From: Paraspadella gotoi
Lineage: Eukaryota > Chaetognatha
Assembly: GCA_051294375.1 (NCBI GenBank)
Contig: CM119270.1
Span: 11,662,416-11,726,415 of the forward strand
Direction of reading: 5' to 3'
Length of the DNA: 64,000 nt
In this document: in pieces, positions 38,935 through 48,700 of the stretch
Layout of the letters: every line of letters begins with the position of its first letter
How positions within the stretch are numbered: position 1 is the stretch's first letter
Made by a program: the position numbers and the translations under genes
The notes under the pieces: model-generated
Databases searched by the model: none
What the model saw: the letters and a program-made list of their open reading frames with translations, nothing else
What the model was told of the DNA's origin: nothing

Positions 38935-39117
38935 TTGACGGTCGTGGCGGCCGACGCGAGCGTTCCCGCGCGGAATAAAAGTTCAACGTCCGCGGAGTCA
39001 CCGGCGGACGACATCGCGATCGAGACGGCCCAAATAATAGGGAAAAGTTTTACAACTGATTCAGTCGCGAAGAAAAAAGGGAAAAAGGGGGACAATTGGT
39101 ATCCGTCTTATTTTTAA
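38935..39117 (+). CDS. Candidate coding exon or short ORF, GC-rich codons
   Basis: A 60-codon open frame rich in GCG, ACG and GTC codons, like those of the SIDT gene and unlike the AT-rich surroundings. It reads ADASVPARNKSSTSAESPAD, then IAIETAQIIG, and ends DNWYPSYF and stop. It has no ATG at its start, and the sequence upstream is a poor acceptor. An in-frame stop lies 12 nt upstream of the TTG. Function unknown. Confidence 0.25.
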   Translation: MTVVAADASVPARNKSSTSAESPADDIAIETAQIIGKSFTTDSVAKKKGKKGDNWYPSYF

Positions 39118-39464
39118 CTTTAGCAATGTTTTAGAGAGAGAAAGTCGTTGCCTCTAGAACGTTCAACGTTTTTAACATCTCGCCGTTGGGGTTTATTTTT
39201 AATTGATTTTATTCTCACGTTTTTATATTTTAATCTTGAAATTAAAGAATTAATTTCACACCTCGTTTTTATGAAACAAACATTTTATCTCCGTTCCTCG
39301 TCGCCAAATTGTTTGTTGATAAATAAACTCGCCAACCTGTTCCAAAAACTGAACGTTATTTAAATAAGAACTGAAGTCAGCTAACGTGATCGAAACTACA
39401 GAGGCACAAACAAAGGGAAAGCACAAAAACTCAAATAATTTTTTTTTACTTGCTCCACGAGTAC

Positions 39465-39516
39465 AGTCGGTTGGTCGGTCCGTCGGTATGTTTGTCTGTC
39501 CCACTTATGTTAAAAA
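39465..39516. repeat. Short dispersed repeat: GTCGGT-rich block ending CCCACTTAYGTTAAAAAT
   Basis: A block of GGT/CGGT repeats followed by TGTCCCACTTATGTTAAAAAT here matches a block at about 58205-58250, inside an M13 intron, which ends TGTCCCACTTACGTTAAAAAT. It is part of an unrecognised dispersed element. Confidence 0.55.
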
Positions 39517-39707
39517 TTAGCCTATAGCTGGTTGCTCATTTGTTAAGACAGAAAAAAATCTCAAATCTAAGTGGCTGCTAGCCCCACCTTCAGGAAATTC
39601 TAAAACTATAAGGAATAAAAGACGGAATTCAGATACATGTGCGATTGTGCGTGTCATAAATACACAGGCTAAGAAAGTTATTGTAATCATGTAGTTATGT
39701 AATGTCG

Positions 39708-39743
39708 CGTCATGTCATGTCATGTCACGTCACGTCAAGTCAC
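39708..39743. repeat. GTCAY pentanucleotide repeat, about 7 copies
   Basis: GTCAT units change to GTCAC units along the array, ending GTCAAGTCACG. Confidence 0.85.
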
Positions 39744-40150
39744 GAGAAATACACGTGATAAAGCAGGCACCGCGGCGCAACACATTTGAATTACCGTTCT
39801 TGTTTTTCAAAAAGGAACCCGTTCGGTTATTTATGAACTTGTTGAATTTGAATCTCCTTATTGAATGTTGATCGATTGGTCAAATCAAATCATCGACAGA
39901 GTTGTTGATTTAATTTATTTGTTGATTGTGAGATTTTTTCAGGTTAAATAAATTCCAAGAAACGCGGGAGGAAAGAAGAAATGTAAAAAGGAAGGGAAAA
40001 ACACGGTCGGTAACAAAAGGAGAAGAGAAATGGAACCAAATATGGAAGAGACGGTGATGCGAGGGAAAGACTTGGCCCGTGAAGCAGTTTTCCTCGAATG
40101 GAATGTGACTCATGGGGACATTTGGAGTCTCACTGCCCATAGGATATCAT

Positions 40151-40185
<35 letters not shown>

Positions 40186-40254
40186 TATAAGATAAGCCAT
40201 TGTATAAAATGTATAAAAATAATATGCCAGGACACGAAAAATTTTTTTAAAGTT

Positions 40255-40440
40255 TTTTCTATTTGTAACTTTATGAAATTAGTACAACCAATATAAAAAT
40301 TATTTATTCATTTAATAAATTAGCTATCTTTCCCCTGACGAAGGCTTTGGTGATTTAAGACCTCCATCACTCTTACAAGATAATGACATAGCAGGTCCCT
40401 GCAAGCTTTCAATCAAGACTCACAGTCTCATTCATTCACT
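40255..40440 (-). repeat. Dispersed repeat family (TTGGTTGTACCAA family), longest copy
   Basis: On the minus strand this copy reads from GAGACTGTGAGTCTTGATTG, through GCAGGGACCTGCTATG and CTTGTAAGAGTGATGGAGG, to the TTGGTTGTACTAATTTCAT end. Its first part matches 8822-8880 and its second part matches 10770-10905, which joins the two partial copies into one family. Another isolated end motif lies at about 40572-40596. Confidence 0.7.
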
Positions 40441-41510
40441 CCCAGAGTAACTGGCTTCCCTATAAATGAAGTGGTATAATGTTTCAAGAATGTTTCAATT
40501 GTATTAAAAGACCATTAGATCGGGGAATACTATATTAAACTCCGTCCAGCATCAGACAAGCAGCTGAATTTTATGAAATTGGTACAACCAATATATATGA
40601 AACTCCTTGTCAACGTAAATGAAGGTTTTAAAACGATACCAAATATTAATAAAGACTTCTCGACTTTAATCGGTTTAGAAATTATATCATATTAACCATC
40701 ATTTTCAAGACATGAAAAGAATACAGAATATGTAAGTGTAAATTTTACAATGTCGAAACTGTTGAAAGTCATGATAAAAGTTTTTAAAAAGTTCGAGATT
40801 TTTCCTTATAAGAGTGCGACACGCGACAGAAAACAGAGGCAGAAACCCGATTTCCCGCCACGAAAAAAACCCTTTTCAGTCTTAGGATGAATAAAACGAG
40901 AGAAGGAACCGACAGATCTCGCGGCCCGAGAGAAGGAAAAAGAGCATTAAGGGGATCGCAAATGATCGAAAAATGAGGATATGATTTTAGGCAAATGAGA
41001 AGTCGGCGGAAACGATGTGGCAGAGTGGGGGGAAACGGGGCGGGAGAATTCGAGGGTAAGGTCGGGGGTGAAGTGCGGGTGTGTCTCGGGAGAGAGGAGG
41101 TAGGTTTTAAAAAAACCAAATTGTTTGGGGTAAGTCAAAGAAAAGAGGGAGATGGTAGAAGAAATTCAGTCGCCGGAAGAAAATTATAAAAAAATGGCTA
41201 GAATTAAAGATGGCGGAAAGCGTCGGCGCCATCTGAGCTTATGAAGTCGGTGACGTCGATATCATCGGTAGGGGTAGGGTGAAATGGAACTAAAGGGCAT
41301 GGAGATCAGTGTCATATGGATATGGATGCAAGATTGAAATCAAATTTGAAGACAAGTTGAGGCGATAATATGTGTGATAATCACAACATGACATTTGCTG
41401 GACAACCGGTCGGTCATGATTCTATTTTTTGTCGTCTGGAATTGGAGTTAAGGAAAATATTTCCTCCTCCCCCCCATCGCGTCGAGACCAAGTTTTTTAA
41501 TGCTCGACCG

Positions 41511-41556
41511 AATCTGTGGCCAAATCTGTGGCCAAATCGTGGCCAAATCTTGGGCG
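41511..41556. repeat. 12-13 bp tandem repeat (CAAATCTGTGGC)
   Basis: Three to four imperfect units AATCTGTGGCC, AAATCTGTGGCC, AAATCGTGGCC, AAATCTTGGGC. Confidence 0.8.
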
Positions 41557-41984
41557 AAATGAACTGCGAAATCATTGGAACAGAAAGTGAGCCAATGCGC
41601 GATTGAGAAAGAGAATGATAAGTGTCTTAATGCACGGTTAAATTAGACGCCAAAACAAAGAGAAATATAATCCTAATCCTATTTGTGTCATGGGAGTTTG
41701 GAATGTATCATCGCAGGAGTATCAAGCCACCAAAAGCAAATCGGATCGGAGACTCGGGCGATCTCCCCGGAAATGGAATCGCCGAATCCTGATTGGTCAA
41801 GCATGGAACCGGAATCAATGTAATAGAATAATTGTAATTAACTATCATTGCTTACCTGCACGTACCAATTGTCTTTCTTGACACTCATGTCATGTACTCT
41901 TTCGTCCCTGTGCCACCATCATTTGCGTCATCATACTATTGCATGCCTGACTGTCTATTTAATTATATCATCACCGCCCTCAAT

Positions 41985-42390
41985 CACCGCCTCATCAACA
42001 TTCTCACCACGTCATCATTGCTTAATTCAACCGTGCCAGCAATAGTACTCACCACGTCATCACCTCCCTCATTCACTGCGTCATCAACATTCTCTTCACT
42101 TATTACCTGCCTGTTTCACCGGGTCATCACCTCTTTCATTCACCTCGTCATCAACATTCTCACCACGTCATCATTTGCTTTATTCACCGTGTCAGCAATA
42201 GTCTCACCACGTCATCACCTCCCTCATTCACTGCGTCATCAACATTCTCTTCACGTTATTACCTGCCTCTTTCACCTCGTCATCAACATTCTCACCACGT
42301 CATCAACTCCGTCATTCCCCGCGTCATCACCATCCTCACCGCGTCATCGACTTTCCCATTCGTCGAGTCGACTGCGTCATCAACGACGTA
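41985..42390. repeat. Minisatellite-like array rich in CGTCATCA, with a longer period of about 160 bp
   Basis: Short units around CACGTCATCA, CTGCGTCATCAACATTCTC and CCTCATTCACTG recur. A longer block beginning AGCAATAGT and including TCACCACGTCATCACCTCC occurs at about 42037 and again at about 42196, a period near 160 bp. ACGTCA half-sites for bZIP factors occur by virtue of the repeat. The Ser/Thr/His-rich frame through it is not supported as coding. Confidence 0.8.
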
Positions 42391-42430
42391 ATTTGCGTCG
42401 CCTCGATTGACGCTGTCGGCGGCGCTGAGT

Positions 42431-42461
<31 letters not shown>

Positions 42462-43456
42462 GAAGACAATGAAACAGAGAAGATTAAAACTCCGACGGCG
42501 AAGATCAGGGGGAGAGGAGAAGGAAGGGGAGGAAGAAGAAGAAGGAAGACGAAGGCGGAAAAGGGAATATGTAAGGTAAAGGGAAAGAGGAAAGGGAAGG
42601 GCGGAAGGTGTAAGGGAAAGAGCAGACCCGTGTTCATTTAATATTTTCCTGTGTTTTATTTGTAAAAAGAGAAGAGAGGATAAAGTTTAAAGGATAAACA
42701 GAAAAGGAAAGGAAGAAAAGAAAGGAAGGACGCGATACAGAAAAAGGGAGACAGAAATATTGAGAGAGTTGGGTTGAGAAAAATCGATTAGGTGAAAGAA
42801 GGCGGGAGGTAAAGTAATCTCGTCTCATTCAATAACACAGAGTCGACGCTGAGTTGACCGAAGAAATTGCTGATTCGGCTTCTTTCGAATAAATCCACTG
42901 GAACATTGTTTTAATGTTTTAACTTTACTACTTTACTATAAAATGAAATACGAGTTCGTTTTTAAGCGGATGTACATTTTTCGTTCTCGTTTTTGGTTTG
43001 TTTTTTTGTTTTTTGTTTTTTGTTTTTTGTTTTTTTGTTTTTTTTGTATTTTTGCAAGAGCGCTGTTTTTTTAAAGAGTAATTAATTAATGAATTGGTTA
43101 TTACACAAATATTTAAAGCTTTTGCGACAGTTACGTAAAAACGATGAAGACTTTAGTTTATATTGTTGTTTTTTGAACTTTTATTTTGGAACCGTTTTGC
43201 CTTACTATTCATTCTTCAACCCTTTCTCAATATCTTTCTGTACCTCTCCTTAGTTCACCTCTTCCTTTTTTTATTTTCCCTTCATAAAATCCTTTTCCTA
43301 TCCATTACCCTTTCTATCTTTATTATTTTTTACTTTTTCTACTCGTACCCACTCTCTATCTCTCTCTCTCTCTCTCTTCAGCTCTCTCTTTCGTTCCAAA
43401 TTGAACGATCAGCATTTTCTTCTCTCCTCTCTTCTTCTCTTCGGTGATAGAAGAAA

Positions 43457-43558
<102 letters not shown>

Positions 43559-44696
43559 CGAAGCGAAAGAATAAATAAAAAGACTCACGTCCCTCCCTCC
43601 ACGTGACGCCGTTTCATGACCAATAACGCGAAAACGTTATTAAATCTGCCGATGTTACTGCCAGGGCGCATTGCTGCTGTTGTGGCTCTTGCTGTTGTTC
43701 CTTTTCTCTGTATGCTGTTGTCATTCTTAAAGTAGCAATGAATAAGGAAATACAACGTGAAAGCCTGGAGTAACTACTTTGAACGATGCATGGACAGATC
43801 AAGTGTATCTAAAACTTTTTTTTCATTTGAGTAAACATTGCTGTAATTTGCAGCAGATTAAAACTCCACTTAGTCTGTATTGTGGACTCGCAAACTATTC
43901 TCTAGTAAAGAGGCGTTCTGACCAATCTTAAATTGTTCTGTAATTTCGCGTTTTGACTTTCGTAAAAGTACAAATGCAAACAACCGCCCAAAAAAAAACT
44001 TTTTGCAGCCTCGGCTTCGAATCAACGTCCAAACGTCACTCAAACATCCCCGCCCCATTTTTTTTTCTTGGCCAAAGTCGTAAATCACAGATGCCAAACA
44101 CGAAGTCCTTTAGTCGTTGGCCGCGAGACGGCGCGCGCGAGAGAGAGAAGCGCAAAGAAGGAAAACGTAAAACGCATAAATACGCGCAAAGAAGGGAAAC
44201 TTAAGGGGCGTAAAGGCGGACGAAAGAAGCGGGAAACGCGTAACGCATAAACCGACGCACAATGCGAGGGAATTGTCATAGGCATTAGACCTGGACAAAA
44301 AAAATAAGAGGGGCTTTAGACGCTTTTAAGCTTGAAAGTAAAGTAAAGTAGCGCAGAAACAGACTGCAGTCGAAGTCGTTTTGAAATCAATAAAATGCGA
44401 AGGAAAACCTGATTAAAGAAAGAAAAAATCATCATTAGAGAGGAAAAAAATTTTAAATGTTAAAAGTAATATTAAATAAATAATACATCCGAAAGCCCGT
44501 GTAATAATGTTTTGCTTTTCTCTATTCGTAATAAAATGTTAGTACCAGACGCTGTTCTTATGTCAGCAATCGCGCGCGGCCTAAGTTTACCACGCACTGC
44601 CACTAGATAAAGGTTCGGAAGAAATTTAAAAATAAAACAAAATCATTGTGAGAAATAATTGAAAATTTTACTTTCAGTTACATAATACATTATACA

Positions 44697-44722
44697 TTAT
44701 ATTGGTTGTACCAATTTGAATA
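44697..44722 (+). repeat. Isolated end motif of the TTGGTTGTACCAA repeat family
   Basis: TATATTGGTTGTACCAATTTG is present with little of the rest of the element. It is a fragment or solo end. Confidence 0.4.
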
Positions 44723-44816
44723 GGTCATGAGACATTTCATTAAGTCTAATGACATTTCATTTAGTGAGGTGATTTCCCACAGTCAATAACTTTTCTTTTT
44801 CTCTTACTCGTGCCAG

Positions 44817-44893
44817 TCGGTCACCACGGTCACTTTGCCTTAGCTTTTGCAATGACTTTAGACCTATTTGGTCAAGGTGTTCCCGGTGTTGAT
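44817..44893 (+). CDS. Candidate isolated coding exon
   Basis: A strong pyrimidine-rich acceptor (TTTTTCTCTTACTCGTGCCAG) precedes a 77-nt open stretch ending at a good donor (GAT|GTATGT). In the one fully open frame it reads GHHGHFALAFAMTLDLFGQG and then VPGVD, which looks like protein and not like the surrounding DNA. I cannot name the family. I found no partner exon with matching phase; 45054-45186 has an open frame but would need another phase. It lies 0.9 kb upstream of the SIDT start. Confidence 0.3.
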
Positions 44894-45053
44894 GTATGTA
44901 TGACATTTTTGTTGTTGATGTACCTCTACAGTCTACACAACATCACATTATTTTCATCATAGCCAATTTTTATTATTTTCTCTATTTGTCGTCTTCTACA
45001 CAAGGAATAAAAAATTACTCCGAAAAGTGTCGTTTTTATTCTCATTTGTTCAG

Positions 45054-45186
45054 GGTTAATTTTTTAGGTGTATCCGATGAAATGTTTCGGCTTGGACCGA
45101 TCAATGACATGTGTCCTTGTCGCGTTAAGCCCAGTTTCCTCCTTTCACAGTCGACACGACCGTTCTGCAAAGTTTTTTGCCCTTAG
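45054..45186 (+). CDS. Candidate terminal coding exon, Cys-containing
   Basis: After a TTTGTTCAG acceptor, the frame reads VNFLGVSDEMFRLGPI and then a Cys-containing end (CPC, FCKVFCP) before a stop codon. The phase does not fit the candidate exon at 44817-44893 with the donors seen. It could be part of an unrecognised small gene or chance. Confidence 0.22.
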
Positions 45187-45791
45187 TTTCCTAATTTCTT
45201 TACACCATCATATGCATATTAAACTAAGATAAAATACGATGATAATATTAAATGGACAAAGTCACGAAACGCGAAACTTTTTAACTGTTAATTTCGTGAG
45301 ACCGTTGAAATCCAAGTCATTAAATTCAAGAATAGAAAAAAAACTAATTTTAATGTTTCATATTTCGCCCTCAATTCTCACAAATAAATGAAAAGTTGAC
45401 TAGTTAAAAGAACTAATTTTTTTTATTTTAGGATATCAGATCAGGCTAATTCTATCTAATTTTAATTTGAAATGTATGTGATTGTTTCTTTTTGAGTTCT
45501 ATTAAACTTTACTATTTACAATTTTGGTTGATGGTTATTCAAATGTTGGCAATTAAAATTAAGGTAGAAAGAAATTATAAGATTTACTGTAGATATTCAT
45601 ATTCATAAAGACAGAAAATGGTCAGATATAACCAAAAAAAAGGATCCAAAGTGATTTAAGAACGTTTTTCCGACAAGATTATTTTATCATGATCGTCCGG
45701 ACTTCGACTCTTGAAAACCGGTTTTTTTTTCTCCTCTCGAAAACTGACAACTGGAAGAGTCGAACTCGGATCAAACCACAAAAAACTCAGG

Positions 45792-48700
45792 ATGAGATTC
45801 GATCTAAATTTTTCCTTTTTCACGATTTTCATCGCCACGTTTTTCCATCGCGATTTTGGCGCCGAAGTTTCGATCGCGAAATGCGATCGCAGCGACGCCC
45901 TCGGGGACGACGGCGGATTTTTCGATTACACGGTCAGTAAAAGACTAAATCACTAGCGGTCGAAAAAAAAGAATACATAGAATACGTAAAAAGAATCGTT
46001 TGTAGGGTGACTAAAACAAAATACATTCACATTTCCTAGAAATGCAAATGAAAACGTGAAATGAAATTGGTCAAAAATACTAACCATTTATCAGTCAATG
46101 AATCACTAAAACATTTAGCCCCGTTTACTTAAAAATTTGTAAATTTTTTTTTAACAGAATCACTCTGACATTTCAAGAATAATTTAATCCAAATTACGCA
46201 TGATAATTAAGTTTTTTTTTCACACACAAGATTAATACTGAAGAGACAGTGATAATTGTTATGTGTTAGTGACAGAACCGTTCAATATAAGCAGTCCCTG
46301 AGCTTCGGATCAGGCTGTAACATCGTGTCACAGGCGGGTTAAGCGACCCGTCCCTCTTAACTGCAAGGCGGCCACCGGGCTAGAACCCCGGACCTTTGGG
46401 TTGGGAGGCGAAAGACTTGCCTCCGGCACCAATGACCGCTGATGAACGGTTGGTGGATTTTAGTACACCATAATACCAACCAAAAAAAATTTACTGAAAT
46501 AAACAAAAAAATAATATTAAAACTAAAATAATAAAGGCATGATTCAATGATTTAAAAACCGTTATCTTAACCAGAAAATTGCATTAACCACCGACCACGA
46601 TTAATATTTCTGGAATTTTGAAATGTTGAGCAGATGACGACGAAGTGCGAAGTGGCGTCGGCGACTCAGTTTTCGTCTTTGTTGATGATCGATGGAAAAG
46701 TCGTTTTGCAATTCGAATCCCGATGCGACGACAACAACAACAACATCAATCGCGGGTTCATTTGCTCTCCAGGCGGAACGTGGACGAACGGAGGTACATT
46801 TTAGGGACTTTTTTCGTTTCTTTCGTTTGCTATCTTGCTCTCTTGCTTTCTTGCTTTCATTTTATTCCTTTGTCTTTTTCTTTTGTTCGCAGTGTTCGAC
46901 AGTTCGTTCTGTCTCTTCTTTCGTTCGTTTATTTCGTTCGCAAAATTGTACTATGCTAAGTTATGTTACGATATGTTTTTTCAAGAATTTATTCCCTACG
47001 GATTCTGCAGTTTGGACTGAACTATCACTCCCAACGAAACCACCTTCACAAACCACTTTCACCTCTCCACCATCTCCACTCAGTCAACCTTCCTCTTTCC
47101 ACAGGCAACGTCAGCCTCGTATCCCTCAATCGCCTCGTCAACACCTCATGCATTTTCACCAAACGCGTCGTCGACCGCCTCAACGCCTTTCGACTCATCC
47201 GCCGCGACGTCGACTACAGACGCAGCGGCGACGCCGGAGCAGCGTCGGCGTCTTCGTCATGGGTGTCGGCAGCGGCGATGGAGATTGACTCTTCAAAGTT
47301 GGCGGGAGTCGAGACTCCTTTGCAGGTGCAGGGTGGTTTTCATTTTATTTATTATTTATTATCGTCGGTTTATGACCGAAGGACATAACTTGGGGTCAAA
47401 AGTTTACCTGACGTCATTTTCTTATATTTTGGATTGTTTCTTCTCCGTTATTTATTTGTTATTGTTTTCCTTCTTTTTTTTTGAAATTTGAATAATTTCA
47501 TTTCTAAACTTTTTTTGTTTTTAATTTTTTTTGGAAGAATAAGATTTGTCTTTATATCACAGAAAGAAAATAATAAGTTGAATTCCTTAAAACGTAACAA
47601 AATCTTTTCGTCGAATCCTCACTACAATAACAACAAAAATGTTTTCCCAGATTTCCGTGGAATCGTCTGAAGAAGGCGAAGCTCTCCTAGTCATGTCTCC
47701 CGACTGCCACTCAGCGCAACGCCGGGACACCGGCGCCGCCATGGGCGACTTCGGCGCCGCCACCACTGCCGCCTATGTTCAGTTCTTGACTTTCAATAAG
47801 TTCGGGCGGATGACGTTGTCGAAGTCGTCGCTGCCCTCGACGAGGAACTTGAAGAAATTCTATTTGCATCTTTTGGTGGACGAGAAAGTGGAGAGGAAGG
47901 CAATTAGGGTGGTTGTAGGTGGGTGGAAAGAAAGAAAGAAAGAAACGAGGAAAGTAACAAAAAACCAGAAAATATACAAACAAGGAAACAAGGAAAGACG
48001 GAGAGTAAGAGCTTGTTTCTTAGTGTGTTTAATTTTCTCCCTTTTTTTTTCTAAAAGAATATGCTTATAATAAAAACAAATATATGTTAATAAATTTATA
48101 AATTTCCCTCTTCCATCGACTACCCATCCCTCAACCCTTCATCCCTCTCTATCCGTATCCAGGCTCCACCCTCAACTACCCCTCGGGCGAAGTCTACATC
48201 GTCGCCATCGTATCCTTTCTCGTCGGTGTCGCCGCCGTCCTCTTTTATCTCTCCGTCTTCCGAGGATTCCGGATGTCGAAGACCTACTTGAGCGGCGTCT
48301 CCCTCGAGACCCTCGCCGCCGTCACCGCCAATTGGTTCGTCCGAGGGAAGAAGGGATTCTCCTACATCACTGCCATCTTCGCGTTGACGTATTTGGTGGG
48401 AGCCTATCAGGCGAGTTCAGCGTAGGGGCACCAAGGATTTTCATGCTTTTGTCAGAAGACGGAATCTTTATCATCATCAGGACTTAATATCACTTATCAG
48501 TATCATGGATCCTTTTCGTCAACAATCATCATTCATAAATTATGAATCAAAATCAGTCGTCATCTACATCATCGTCGAAAATGTCTTCCATCATAATCGG
48601 AATCATATTTCTTCATCATCACTTATCTATCATTAGTAATAATCAGAAATCAGCGGCACGGAACCTCATTATCGTAGTCTTCATCGTCATCGTCATCATC

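Noticed and set aside
39660-42400. CRISPR-like array from regularly spaced repeats
   Set aside because: Repeats are directly tandem with no unique spacers, in a eukaryotic genome.
41892-42410. 172-codon Ser/Thr/His-rich frame
   Set aside because: Follows from the CGTCATCA array; no start context or splice sites.
46280-46480. Functional tRNA gene
   Set aside because: A and B boxes are present, but the arms do not fold into a tRNA and a conserved non-tRNA tail follows; the second copy shows it to be a SINE.
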